Shown here in pieces: positions 23,381 through 31,079 of a stretch of DNA of 37,089 nt (position 1 is the first letter of the stretch; each line of letters opens with the position of its first letter). Below the pieces are notes generated by a model. That model saw only the letters and a list, made by a program, of their open reading frames with translations. It was not told the origin of the DNA and searched no databases. The translations under genes and the position numbers were made by a program. Source of the stretch: a virus; the IMG/VR virus record IMGVR_UViG_3300018080_001892, positions 1-37,089 of that record; one strand, given 5' to 3'.

Positions 23381-23586
23381 TGAGAAAGGTAATATTCGAC
23401 GTGAGCATTGGTAGCAAATGGGTGGATGGTTTTATATTTCCTTTAGGTGGTCATACAATCACCTCTGTTGAACTTGAAGCGGACAACTACGATGATGCCG
23501 TCAAGAAGTTAAAGACATACATGGGAGAGCACCATCCTGGTGAAACTTGGCATTACAGTTGTTGGGCATGGAGAGAAGTTGAATAG
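23380..23586 (+). CDS. Hypothetical protein, 68 aa
   Basis: ATG 23380 overlaps the previous TGA; GTG 23377 adds one codon. MRKVIFDVSIGSKWVDGFIF and SVELEADNYDDAVKKLKTYM look like a small beta-beta-alpha domain. AATT-rich codons differ from the GC-rich next gene. No family is assigned. Confidence 0.5.
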   Translation: MRKVIFDVSIGSKWVDGFIFPLGGHTITSVELEADNYDDAVKKLKTYMGEHHPGETWHYSCWAWREVE

Positions 23587-23785
23587 TAACACCCCGACGG
23601 ACGCCCATATCCTCGACGCCATCCTGCGCGTGATGACGCCGGGGCAGGTGCTGAGGACAGCCGAGAAGATCCGCAAGGTGATCGACCAGTGCGGTGGCTA
23701 CGGGCGTGTGACCATCGTGGTCAACAACGGAGCGGTGGAGTTTATCGAGACTGCGGACAGTGAAGATGTCCGGGAAGGAGAATAA
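23579..23785 (+). CDS. Hypothetical protein, 68 aa
   Basis: The start chosen is TTG 23579 (leader NSNTPTDAHILDAILRVMTP) because GGAGAGAAG lies directly upstream; a GTG at 23540 would overlap far into the previous gene. AEKIRKVIDQCGGYGRVTIV and VNNGAVEFIETADSED give an alpha/beta pattern. The function is unknown. Confidence 0.5.
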   Translation: MNSNTPTDAHILDAILRVMTPGQVLRTAEKIRKVIDQCGGYGRVTIVVNNGAVEFIETADSEDVREGE

Positions 23786-23787
23786 TT

Positions 23788-24030
23788 ATGAAATGTATAA
23801 ATTGCAAGTGTGAGTTTTTGAATGAATATGCAATAAAGTTTGATACACATTTTGGCCCAATGTGTGTGGATTGTACTCGAATATATCTAACAAGTTTAGA
23901 AGATTTTACCAGTGAATATACAATCAAGGGAGTTATAAAGAGTGGGCTTAAACGCAATCTCAGAAAATTAAATAGACGGCTAAGAACGAAGTACAATTTC
24001 ACACTAGGATTGCCAAAATGGTTATGGTAA
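23788..24030 (+). CDS. Small zinc-finger protein, 80 aa
   Basis: Two CxxC pairs (CINCKCEF; CVDCTRIY) about 25 residues apart form a probable zinc ribbon, followed by a basic C-terminus (LKRNLRKLNRRLRTKY) suited to nucleic-acid binding. AAGGAGAATAATT precedes ATG. It is the last gene of the early run; the promoter at 24035 starts directly behind it. Confidence 0.6.
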   Translation: MKCINCKCEFLNEYAIKFDTHFGPMCVDCTRIYLTSLEDFTSEYTIKGVIKSGLKRNLRKLNRRLRTKYNFTLGLPKWLW

Positions 24031-24034
24031 TTGT

Positions 24035-24063
24035 TTGACACAGCACCCGATTAATGCTATACT
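24035..24063 (+). promoter_or_regulatory. Strong sigma70 promoter
   Basis: A perfect -35 TTGACA (24035-24040) and TATACT (24058-24063) are separated by 17 bases. TATAG repeats (24066-24081: AGTATAGTATAGTATA) follow at and past the expected start near 24070 and could be an operator. It is the best promoter match in the window. Confidence 0.8.
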
Positions 24064-24069
24064 CTAGTA

Positions 24070-24144
24070 TAGTATAGTATAAGACATCTGCCAGAGCGAA
24101 TTATAAGTTGCCGGGATGCCCAAAATGGGCGTCTCGGTTTTTTT
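24070..24144 (+). ncRNA. Short transcript (about 75 nt) or attenuated leader
   Basis: The promoter at 24035-24063 and the terminator at 24111-24144 define an RNA of about 75 nt with no ORF of useful length. It could be a discrete small RNA or the leader of the following regulator gene, with the terminator acting as a read-through control point. The sequence alone does not separate these. Confidence 0.5.
24111..24144 (+). terminator. Strong intrinsic terminator
   Basis: CCGGGATGCCC (24111-24121) pairs with GGGCGTCTCGG (24127-24137), 11 bp with two G-T pairs and loop AAAAT, followed by seven T. It separates the early operon from the regulator and late genes. Confidence 0.9.
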
Positions 24145-24208
24145 GTTTAATTTTTATCTTTGGTTCTAAAAAGTACCTTCTCACTCACTTAATAAGTAGA
24201 GGAAACAT

Positions 24209-24466
24209 TTGAAAACAGTAAAAGAGCGCATTTATCAAGCAATAGAAGATTGTCATGAAAAACAATATGACATTGAAAATATTGATCTTAGCATAGATGT
24301 AAACATTGCTTTGCAACAGTTACCTCAGAATGAACGCCGTGCTGTTGTCTTAGAACATTGGGGATATTCACAGTGTGAGATTGGGGAGTTTTTAGGATTT
24401 TCTCAAAGAGGGGTGGGAAAAATGATTGACCGTGCAAAAGAGAAGTTAAGGAAAATATTGGCATGA
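24209..24466 (+). CDS. Sigma-70 region 4-like regulator (late gene activator candidate)
   Basis: TTG start behind AGAGGAAAC. The 85-residue protein contains IALQQLPQNERRAVVLEHWG followed by YSQCEIGEFLGFSQRGVGKM and IDRAKEKLRKIL, the helix-turn-helix of sigma region 4 (LP..ER.V..L...G.S..EIA...G.S...V...). ArpU/RinA-type late activators of Gram-positive phages share this fold and sit at the same place, just before packaging genes. It probably switches on late transcription. Confidence 0.75.
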   Translation: MKTVKERIYQAIEDCHEKQYDIENIDLSIDVNIALQQLPQNERRAVVLEHWGYSQCEIGEFLGFSQRGVGKMIDRAKEKLRKILA

Positions 24467-24705
24467 GTAGAAAATGTCCATGCGGTAAACCTGTTAGCCG
24501 TAAACGAAGCCTTTGTAACGAATGCTCGTATATTTATGGTGAACGGTCAGAATGGCCGGAGTGGTTATCGTGGCTTGTGGCTGACATTAAAAGGGTTGAT
24601 GACTACGAAAGAACTCACGGACATTATTTTTACGAGGAATCAATTTTAGAGGATAACAAGATTGACGATACCTACGAATTAACCGAAAAACTATCAAGGA
24701 TATAG
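24463..24705 (+). CDS. Zinc-ribbon protein, 80 aa
   Basis: ATG overlaps the previous stop (ATGAG). CPCGKPVSRKRSLCNECSYI gives a treble of cysteine pairs (CxC...CxxC) for zinc, then WPEWLSWLVADIKRVDDYER and an acidic helix. The type is common in phages as a small DNA- or protein-binding adaptor. The function is unknown. Confidence 0.6.
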   Translation: MSRKCPCGKPVSRKRSLCNECSYIYGERSEWPEWLSWLVADIKRVDDYERTHGHYFYEESILEDNKIDDTYELTEKLSRI

Positions 24706-24714
24706 GAGTAAGAT

Positions 24715-24990
24715 ATGGAAGATAAAATCATGTTGGTAATCACAGCAATATCAGGGTTGTTGGGAGTTCCGATAATCCAGTTCGTCAAGAAGCAATTCAA
24801 CCTGAAAGATAAACCGGCCCTCGCAATCGCAACGGGTGTGTCCCTTGCGCTGGGGCTGGTTGTGGTCATCCTGGGCGGCGAGTTTGCTGGAGCGGATCTC
24901 AACCTTGAGAACGTAGGCGGCGCGTTTACAGCCGTGTTCACATTCGCGACCATCGTTTACAAAGCGTTTCTGGGAGACAAAAGCGGATAA
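24715..24990 (+). CDS. Membrane protein, holin candidate, 91 aa
   Basis: Three hydrophobic segments: residues about 5-22 (MLVITAISGLLGVPIIQFVK), 36-56 (LAIATGVSLALGLVVVILGG) and 68-86 (GGAFTAVFTFATIVYKAFLG). Size and topology fit a class I holin. It lies far from the lysozyme gene at 5292 in the window, but so do many holins in permuted maps. AGGAGTAAGAT precedes ATG. A holin role is plausible, not proven. Confidence 0.55.
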   Translation: MEDKIMLVITAISGLLGVPIIQFVKKQFNLKDKPALAIATGVSLALGLVVVILGGEFAGADLNLENVGGAFTAVFTFATIVYKAFLGDKSG

Positions 24991-24993
24991 ACC

Positions 24994-25287
24994 ATGAGCA
25001 ACGGCGACTTACTTCACACACTACAAAGAGCGGTTGACGAGGGGGATACGATCCCCCCAAAAGTAACTAATCGGTTAATACTTGCGGGAGTGATCGAATT
25101 GTTCAAAAAAATGGAGGACGTGGAGAAGTTGCGCGATGACATCGAGGAACTCAAAAAGTGCCATCACGAGTACCCATCGTTAACCTGGTTATTGGCGCAC
25201 AAGACCGCCGCAACGATATTCTGGATCATTGTCGCGCTGACCATCATCATTGCCGTGCAGCCGTTGATCGAGAAGTTTTTTCTGTGA
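24994..25287 (+). CDS. Tail-anchored membrane protein, XhlA-like, 97 aa
   Basis: The first 60 residues are polar with a coiled coil (LFKKMEDVEKLRDDIEELKK), then one C-terminal transmembrane segment (AATIFWIIVALTIIIAVQPL). This order (coiled coil, then C-terminal anchor) resembles XhlA-type proteins that work with holins, and the preceding gene is a holin candidate. It starts 3 bases after that gene ends. Confidence 0.55.
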   Translation: MSNGDLLHTLQRAVDEGDTIPPKVTNRLILAGVIELFKKMEDVEKLRDDIEELKKCHHEYPSLTWLLAHKTAATIFWIIVALTIIIAVQPLIEKFFL

Positions 25288-25439
25288 TCCAGCCGGAGCC
25301 GAAAGCAGACGAGTTCGTCAACTGGACATGGCAGGCGCTGATAACGAAAACGGAGAGAGAGACGTATAAGTACAAGGGAACTTGGGTAACGAAATTCGGA
25401 ACATTTATGGCAATTTTACTGCGGGATTCGCAGAATTGA
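25284..25439 (+). CDS. Small hypothetical protein, 51 aa
   Basis: GTG 25284 overlaps the previous TGA. The product MIQPEPKADEFVNWTWQALI continues KYKGTWVTKFGTFMAILLRD, with no clear membrane segment. A longer frame back to 25158 would lie in the membrane protein gene. About 75 bases without a supported gene follow it. Confidence 0.5.
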   Translation: MIQPEPKADEFVNWTWQALITKTERETYKYKGTWVTKFGTFMAILLRDSQN

Positions 25440-25515
25440 CCCTCACGACCGACCTCACACTGGCGCGTGTAGCGCAATCATATAGAGGTGCGGTCTGAGG
25501 TGTTTATGGAGATAG

Positions 25516-25617
25516 ATGGATAAGTGCAAGTGTGGCAATGATGCGGTGAAAGACGGGCTGTGCTGGGAGTGCATCAGCGCGTGGGTAGAGGAGTTTATAG
25601 CGAGGTGCAATGAGTAA
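25516..25617 (+). CDS. Zinc-ribbon microprotein, 33 aa
   Basis: ATG 25516 lies behind GGAGATAG. MDKCKCGNDAVKDGLCWECI has CxC and CxxC pairs 11 residues apart, a minimal zinc ribbon similar to that in the protein at 24463. The stop region overlaps the next start (ATGAGTAA). It is small but the cysteine spacing supports coding. Confidence 0.5.
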   Translation: MDKCKCGNDAVKDGLCWECISAWVEEFIARCNE

Positions 25618-25849
25618 CGGCTACGACCACAATGCGATGCAAGCCAGAGAAGGCGAACCATGCGAGTGCTGCGGGCGCCCATCACATCACTGGCACCATG
25701 CGGTTGTTCATCGAATGCGAGGTAAACCAGAACTGAATGCGATGTTTCAACCTGCTACACCTATGTACGACATGCCATCACTGGTTTCATTCAAGAGGCT
25801 GCGAGGGACGCTGCATAGCCTGGCAGATGAACTGTTCGAGATACGGTGA
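25610..25849 (+). CDS. HNH-like zinc protein upstream of terminase, 79 aa
   Basis: CECCGRPSHHWHHAVVHRMR has a CxxC pair followed by a His cluster resembling the start of an HNH/treble-clef nuclease; the second half (ATPMYDMPSLVSFKRLRGTL) lacks the second CxxC. HNH proteins often lie beside terminase genes in phages that package with a nuclease partner. It may be a degenerate HNH or a different zinc-binding adaptor. Confidence 0.5.
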   Translation: MSNGYDHNAMQAREGEPCECCGRPSHHWHHAVVHRMRGKPELNAMFQPATPMYDMPSLVSFKRLRGTLHSLADELFEIR

Positions 25850-25903
25850 GGATGCGATGAAGGAATGGTACGAGGGGCTTGACCTGATAGCGAAAGAGAG
25901 GAT

Positions 25904-26143
25904 GTGGTGACTCCAACCCCGATAGCCGAGTTTGACGGTGAGGTTGTCAGGGTCAAGACGATGGCTGACGGATCGCCGCGCTTTGAGTTCGGGGCAGGTG
26001 AACCGGCAATAAGCGTGATGCAAGTTTTAGCACAAGCGCAGAGTGGCAGGTATCTACACGTAATCGTGTTCGATGAAAAAGAGTGGAGAGAATTTGAGCA
26101 AAGTCAATTAAAAACCATAGGAAATAATAGTAGAAATGAATGA
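25904..26143 (+). CDS. Hypothetical protein, 79 aa
   Basis: Two adjacent GTG codons (25904 and 25907) are possible starts, behind AAAGAGAGGAT. The product is beta-rich with AEFDGEVVRVKTMADGSPRF and SGRYLHVIVFDEKEWREFEQ. It overlaps the small terminase gene by eight bases. No family is recognised. Confidence 0.5.
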   Translation: MVTPTPIAEFDGEVVRVKTMADGSPRFEFGAGEPAISVMQVLAQAQSGRYLHVIVFDEKEWREFEQSQLKTIGNNSRNE

Positions 26144-26564
26144 TTTGCAAGCAATATTAGAAGGATTGGAAGATAGAGAGCTTGACTATGTTTTGGAACG
26201 CAGTAAGGTTTCAAAGGATAGTCAAGCTCTTCGAGCAATGGGTATCTCTCCAGGAACTTTCTACGGATGGGAAAAGAACAAGCGCGACCACCTCAACGAA
26301 TTGGCGCAGGAACTAAAGCGAGCAAGTGCTGTAAGAGCAACCATGATATTACAGGGTGCAGTAGAAGAAGCGGCAAACGTCAAAATCGAAGGGTTGAAGG
26401 AAAAGAGAGACAAACGTCTAAAGCAGAACGTAGCTACCGAGATCCTTGACCGTCAACTTGGCAAGCCAACACAACGGCAAGAAACAGAACTATCAACTAA
26501 AGACGATAAGCCAATATTTATCGTAAGCCACATTGAAGATGACAGCGCAGCAGATCAAGATTGA
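26136..26564 (+). CDS. terS: Small terminase subunit (TerS) candidate
   Basis: A 142-residue helical protein placed directly before TerL. SKDSQALRAMGISPGTFYGW is a helix-turn-helix, matching the DNA-recognition domain of small terminases; ATMILQGAVEEAANVKIEGL and LKQNVATEILDRQLGKPTQR form the oligomerisation helices. It recognises the packaging site and stimulates TerL. The assignment is from position plus the helix-turn-helix. Confidence 0.75.
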   Translation: MNDLQAILEGLEDRELDYVLERSKVSKDSQALRAMGISPGTFYGWEKNKRDHLNELAQELKRASAVRATMILQGAVEEAANVKIEGLKEKRDKRLKQNVATEILDRQLGKPTQRQETELSTKDDKPIFIVSHIEDDSAADQD

Positions 26565-27783
26565 TCCGAACCTTTACAATCGGGCATATTACCCGTATAT
26601 AGAAGCACCGCAGCGAACCCAGATTTTCTTTGGTGGTTCATCCTCCGGTAAGTCGGTATTCCTGGCTCAACGATGCGTAGTTGACATCCTCAAGGGTGGT
26701 CGCAACTACCTGGTATGTCGAGCGGTAGGGCGCACGATCCGGCGGTCGGTGTATAACGAGATAGTCAAGGTGATCCGCGACTGGGGCTTGTCAGAGATAT
26801 TTAACATCAACAAGTCGGAGTTGATAATCACCTGCGACAACGGGTATCAGATCATGTTCTCTGGGTTGGATGACGTTGAGAAGGTCAAGTCTATGACGCC
26901 GGAAAACGGGGTACTGACTGACGTTTGGGTAGAGGAATCAACGGAGACAGACCGCGACTCGGTGAAGCAGCTCTACAAGCGGCAACGTGGAAAGAGTGAA
27001 TATCCCAAACGACTGACGATGAGCTTCAACCCTATCCTGCAAACGCACTGGATATACAACGAGTATTTCAAGGGTTGGGCTGATGACCAGGCGATCAAAG
27101 ACATAGACAATCTGTTTATCTTCAAGACAACGTACAAAGACAATCGCTTTCTGACCAAAGAGGATATAGCAGACCTTGAGAATGAATCGGATGAATATTT
27201 CTACAACGTTTACACGCTGGGAAACTGGGGCGTACTCGGAGACGTCATATTCACCAACTGGAAGGTCGTGGATCTTACCGAGCAGCGCAAGCGGTTTGAC
27301 GCCTTCCACAACGGCCTTGATTTCGGGTTTGCCAGTGATCCGGCAGCGGTCGTGGTCACGGCGCGGAATGCAGCGAAAAAGGAAATTTATATTTTCGCTG
27401 AGCTGTACGAGCGAGGACTGACTAACGACGTTCTTGCTGAAGATGTTGTCGGGATGATCGGGCAGGACTACGTTTACTGTGACAACGCCGAGCCGAAGTC
27501 AATACAGGAATTGAAGGATCACGGCGTGAGGGCATTGCCAACCGAGAAGGGCAAAGACAGCGTACTTCACGGTATCCAGTGGTTGCAGCAGCACACGATA
27601 TACGTTGACAAGCGGTGCGTCCATATGCAGCAGGAATTACAACAGTACCAATGGCAAAAAGACAGAGACGGGAACTCGATAAAGAAGCCGGTGGATAAGA
27701 ACAACCACCTGATAGACGGGTTGAGATATGCCTATAACCGAGAATGGAAAACGAGACAGGTAGCCAGGAGCTATCAAGGTTAA
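26539..27783 (+). CDS. terL: Large terminase subunit (TerL)
   Basis: The start chosen is ATG 26539 (MTAQQIKIDPNLYNRAYYPY), inside the end of terS; TTG 26533 is an alternative. The ATPase domain has Walker A FFGGSSSGKS and Walker B VLTDVWVEES. The nuclease domain has GLDFGFASDPA (first Asp), YCDNAEPKSI and NNHLIDGLRYAY (last Asp). About 414 residues, normal for SPP1/T4-like TerL. It translocates and cuts DNA at the portal. Confidence 0.95.
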   Translation: MTAQQIKIDPNLYNRAYYPYIEAPQRTQIFFGGSSSGKSVFLAQRCVVDILKGGRNYLVCRAVGRTIRRSVYNEIVKVIRDWGLSEIFNINKSELIITCDNGYQIMFSGLDDVEKVKSMTPENGVLTDVWVEESTETDRDSVKQLYKRQRGKSEYPKRLTMSFNPILQTHWIYNEYFKGWADDQAIKDIDNLFIFKTTYKDNRFLTKEDIADLENESDEYFYNVYTLGNWGVLGDVIFTNWKVVDLTEQRKRFDAFHNGLDFGFASDPAAVVVTARNAAKKEIYIFAELYERGLTNDVLAEDVVGMIGQDYVYCDNAEPKSIQELKDHGVRALPTEKGKDSVLHGIQWLQQHTIYVDKRCVHMQQELQQYQWQKDRDGNSIKKPVDKNNHLIDGLRYAYNREWKTRQVARSYQG

Positions 27784-27785
27784 TT

Positions 27786-29102
27786 ATGACAGATATAAAA
27801 ATCGCATTTGATGCTATAAAAAGCAAACAGGACACAGAAACCGAATATATTAACTATTACAACGGTGATCATCCGCTTGTGTTTGCCGCGAAACGGTTAA
27901 AGGACGTTTTCAAGAACATAGATGTAAAGTTTTCTGAAAACTGGTGCGCTGTTGTGATCGATAGCGTAAAAGACCGCCTGGAACTTCAACAACTCTCCGG
28001 CAAGTCTGAAAATGAAACGAATGTGCTCAATGATATGTGGGTTAATTGTCTCATGGATGACGAATCGGCTGAACTGCACGAATCCGCGCTGGTGACAGGC
28101 GAGGGGTATGTCATCGTGTGGCCCGATGAAAACGGCAAAGCAGAAGCATTTTACAACGACCCGCGTAAATGTCATTTACAGATGGACGCTGAGAATCCCA
28201 AACGTCCAGCCTGGGGCGCTAAGATGTGGATCACAGATGAGAAAATTTGGCGGCTCAACCTGTACTATGCTGACCGTATAGAGAAGTACGCAACCAGAAA
28301 ACGCAACGACGACTCCATGCCCGACACTGTAGGGGAGTTCAAAGAGTTTGCGGATGAGCCGGTTGTCAAGAATGAATATGGAATTATTCCGATATTCAAG
28401 TTTGGGAAGAAAAGCGAACTAAAAAACATTATTCCGTTGCAAGCTGCGGTTAATAAACTGCTATCTGACATGATGGTATCGGCTGAGTTTGGCACGTTCA
28501 AGCAGCGATGGATCATCAGCAATTCAGAAACGTCAACGCTCAAGAACGCACCTAACGAGATATGGTCTATACCTAGCGGTGATGGATCTGGTCAGGGTAC
28601 GCAAGTCGGAGAGTTCAACGAAACGGATTTGAGCAACTTCATCACGGCCATGAATGATATAAGGACCTCGATCAGTACGATTAGCAAGGTCCCGAAACAT
28701 TATTTCTTTGAAAAAGGAGGTGATCCCTCTGGTGAGGCGTTGATAGCGATGGAAGCCCCGCTCAACAAGAAGTGTGACAACTACATAAAGGGTTTGACCG
28801 TTTTCTGGCGTGAGGTGGTTGGGTTTATGGCTGAGATTAACAATATTAAAATTGATCCGGCTAACATAACGCCCATGTTTGCACCGCCAGAGACGGTACA
28901 ACCCAAAACGGAAGCGGAAATTATCCAGGCTGAGGTCAATACCGGCATTCCCCTCAAAACAGTGCTAAAGCGGCATGGATGGACGGATGCTGAGATAAAA
29001 CAGCTTGAAAAGGACAAGCAGGAAGAACAACTAGCGCAGGCTGAGTTAGCACAAGCATACATGGATCAAGCACGTAAGAATAGCAACGAGGATGAAGAGT
29101 GA
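27786..29102 (+). CDS. Portal protein (SPP1 gp6-like)
   Basis: The start chosen is ATG 27786 (MTDIKIAFDAIKSKQDTETE); a frame back to 27744 would overlap TerL. 438 residues with the SPP1-type portal pattern: YYNGDHP, NWCAVVIDSVKDRLEL, ALVTGEGYVIVWPDENGK, IIPIFKFGKKSELKNIIPLQ, VPKHYFFEKGGDPSGEALIA and TVFWREVVGFMAE. It forms the dodecameric ring at one capsid vertex. A Gln/Glu-rich C-terminal helix (DKQEEQLAQAELAQAYMDQA) ends it. Confidence 0.95.
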   Translation: MTDIKIAFDAIKSKQDTETEYINYYNGDHPLVFAAKRLKDVFKNIDVKFSENWCAVVIDSVKDRLELQQLSGKSENETNVLNDMWVNCLMDDESAELHESALVTGEGYVIVWPDENGKAEAFYNDPRKCHLQMDAENPKRPAWGAKMWITDEKIWRLNLYYADRIEKYATRKRNDDSMPDTVGEFKEFADEPVVKNEYGIIPIFKFGKKSELKNIIPLQAAVNKLLSDMMVSAEFGTFKQRWIISNSETSTLKNAPNEIWSIPSGDGSGQGTQVGEFNETDLSNFITAMNDIRTSISTISKVPKHYFFEKGGDPSGEALIAMEAPLNKKCDNYIKGLTVFWREVVGFMAEINNIKIDPANITPMFAPPETVQPKTEAEIIQAEVNTGIPLKTVLKRHGWTDAEIKQLEKDKQEEQLAQAELAQAYMDQARKNSNEDEE

Positions 29103-30130
29103 CAGAAGCCCCATTCGCCGACCCGCTAGTAATTCAGACCATGAGACAGTTCAAGGTTGAGTTGTTAGCGCGTGAACACCGCCAGATGCAAGAGATGGCA
29201 CGGGCATGGTTGAGCGTGGAGAGGGCGTTGCAGGACAAGATCAACCTGCTTGCTCAAGAAGCATATGATCTTTCCCTGGCAGGAAAGACGTTATCACGGT
29301 CGAAGATTTACCGATGGCAGCGATACAGAGACTTGTTAGCACAAACGCAGTTAGAATATCAACAATATGCAATCTGGGCTGGGGACTTCGCGCAGGCGGG
29401 GCAGGTCATGGCGGTTGAGACTGGTATCGACCATGCGCACCAGAGCATGAACGCAATCTTTACGGACTACGGTATGGTCATGCCATATTTTGAGCGGCTT
29501 CCTTATGAGGCTGTTGAAAACATGGTAGGACTTGCCGGAAACGGTCAACCACTGGGAGAGCTGCTAAAGCAACGTCTAACCGTAAATGTGGTTAGCAAAG
29601 AGACATCATGGGATGTATGGAACAGGATGACAAACACACTGATAGACAGCACGGCGTTGGGAAGAAACCCACGCGTGACCGCCGGACTGATGCAGAACGA
29701 TCTTACCGGTGGATTGAACAAGGCAATGACGATAGCGCGAACCGAACAGATGAGAGTTTACCGCATGGCCAGTGCGCAAAGCTACAAGAAGTCTGGTTTG
29801 GTGAAAGGACAGAAAAGGTTAACAGCTCATGATAGCAGGGTGTGTATTGGATGCCTGGCTGATGAGGGTACAGTTTACCCGATCAATGAGCCGATACCGG
29901 ATCATCCTAACGGGCGATGCACAGGCGTGCCAATTATAGTTGGCATGCCAGAGATAAACTGGACGAGCGGTGAGGCGTGGTTGAATACACAGCCTGAGGA
30001 TATGCAGAGGGCAATACTTGGCGACAAACGGTTCGGCATGTGGCAAGACGGGGCTGACTTTGGCGAGTTCAGCGTCGTAAAGCGTGATCCGGTGTGGGGT
30101 AAAAGCGTTGTCCCTGCGGCGGTAGGATAG
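29099..30130 (+). CDS. Minor head protein (SPP1 gp7 / Mu F-like)
   Basis: GTG start overlapping the portal stop. The 343-residue protein has a helical N-terminal half, then the gp7/Mu F signature: ARTEQMRVYRMASAQSYKKS, TAHDSRVCIGCLADEGTVYP and DHPNGRCTGVPII, with Cys and His likely binding a metal. SPP1 gp7 binds the portal and affects DNA ejection and capsid assembly. Confidence 0.9.
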   Translation: MTEAPFADPLVIQTMRQFKVELLAREHRQMQEMARAWLSVERALQDKINLLAQEAYDLSLAGKTLSRSKIYRWQRYRDLLAQTQLEYQQYAIWAGDFAQAGQVMAVETGIDHAHQSMNAIFTDYGMVMPYFERLPYEAVENMVGLAGNGQPLGELLKQRLTVNVVSKETSWDVWNRMTNTLIDSTALGRNPRVTAGLMQNDLTGGLNKAMTIARTEQMRVYRMASAQSYKKSGLVKGQKRLTAHDSRVCIGCLADEGTVYPINEPIPDHPNGRCTGVPIIVGMPEINWTSGEAWLNTQPEDMQRAILGDKRFGMWQDGADFGEFSVVKRDPVWGKSVVPAAVG

Positions 30131-30144
30131 CGAAAGGATGAGAG

Positions 30145-30255
30145 ATGAAAGGATTAATTGAAGAATCTGGGTATATAGTAGTTGCAGTATTTATATACTT
30201 TTTCGGGTTCATATCCGGGCTGGTGATAGTGGCTGCTTCGATGGGAGTATATTGA
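30145..30255 (+). CDS. Single-pass membrane microprotein, 36 aa
   Basis: ATG 30145 behind AAAGGATGAGAG. One hydrophobic helix covers most of the product (GYIVVAVFIYFFGFISGLVI). It lies in the head operon where membrane proteins are unexpected. It could be a small holin-like or superinfection protein; the function is unknown. Confidence 0.5.
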   Translation: MKGLIEESGYIVVAVFIYFFGFISGLVIVAASMGVY

Positions 30256-30260
30256 GGGAG

Positions 30261-30386
30261 ATGCTACCACAACCAACGAATAGGGCCTTTTGGGTTATAA
30301 TTAGGCAAGCGTTAATTATGGTCTTAGGTGCGATTGAGGATATGCTTGAGATGGAGCGGTCAATAGTGCCTAAGCACAGGCGATAA
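30261..30386 (+). CDS. Small hypothetical protein, 41 aa
   Basis: ATG 30261 behind GAGGGAG, 5 bases after the previous stop. The product (MLPQPTNRAFWVIIRQALIM then GAIEDMLEMERSIVPKHRR) has an amphipathic helix and basic end. Tight coupling and a good ribosome site support coding. No family is recognised. Confidence 0.45.
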   Translation: MLPQPTNRAFWVIIRQALIMVLGAIEDMLEMERSIVPKHRR

Positions 30387-30414
30387 CAATTAAATAACTA
30401 GCTACCGGGAAACC

Positions 30415-30471
30415 AGCGGCATATTAGTGAGTTACTGAGAAATCAGCGGCTCATCAATATGCCGCTTTTTT
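30415..30471 (+). terminator. Terminator/attenuator before the scaffold gene
   Basis: AGCGGCATATT (30415-30425) pairs perfectly with AATATGCCGCT (30456-30466), 11 bp, then six T. The 30-base loop holds TGAG/CTCA and a second CAGCGGC, so alternative pairings with the first stem are possible. It splits the portal and capsid halves of the head operon and may set their relative expression. Confidence 0.75.
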
Positions 30472-30505
30472 ATTTTATATGGCGAGAAGCCAAAGGAGTA
30501 ACGAG

Positions 30506-31069
30506 ATGTTACACAAACTGTACGAGGCTGACAAAGGTGGGGCGGGAAGCTCAACCGATGACGGCGACACAACCAACACAGATTCAAAACAGGATGCCAA
30601 AACCTGGGAGGCCGTGCTAGCGGGTCTTCCAGCCGAGGCAAAAGAACTCTACCAGCAGCATACAGCCGGATTATCCACCGCACTTGATAAAGAGCGCGAC
30701 GCTCGTAAGGATCAAGAGAAGGCGCTAAGAGATTTAGCGAAAAAAGCTGAAGCCGGAAGTGATGCACAAAGGCAGTTAACTGAAATTGCGGACAAGTTGG
30801 TAGCAGAAACAAAGAGGGCTGACTTCTTCCAGGAAGCGGCAAGACCGGAGATCGGGTGCCGTAATACGGAATTGGCCTTCAAAGTCGCGCTGATAGATGA
30901 TGCATTCGACAAGCGCGGCAACGTCAACTGGGCAGTTCTGAAAGACAATTACCCTGAACTGTTCGGAGAATACAAAAAACCAGGCGCCGATGCTGGGTCA
31001 GGTCGAGATGGAAACATTGCAGGCTTATCCGTTGACGACCAAATCAGAAAGGCGGCTGGCTATAAATAG
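30506..31069 (+). CDS. Scaffolding protein
   Basis: The start chosen is ATG 30506 (MLHKLYEADKGGAGSSTDDG), 7 bases behind AAAGGAG; ATG 30479 in the terminator tail has no ribosome site. The 187-residue product is acidic and helical with a central coiled coil (LDKERDARKDQEKALRDLAK) and sits directly before the capsid gene, as scaffolds do. The C-terminus (GLSVDDQIRKAAGYK) would contact the capsid protein. It guides procapsid assembly and leaves before packaging. Confidence 0.8.
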   Translation: MLHKLYEADKGGAGSSTDDGDTTNTDSKQDAKTWEAVLAGLPAEAKELYQQHTAGLSTALDKERDARKDQEKALRDLAKKAEAGSDAQRQLTEIADKLVAETKRADFFQEAARPEIGCRNTELAFKVALIDDAFDKRGNVNWAVLKDNYPELFGEYKKPGADAGSGRDGNIAGLSVDDQIRKAAGYK

Positions 31070-31079
31070 GAGATAACAA

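Noticed and set aside
25857-25910. A 17-codon ORF (MKEWYEGLDLIAKERMW)
   Set aside because: It is too short to support and overlaps the start of the next gene. It may be a translational coupling leader only.
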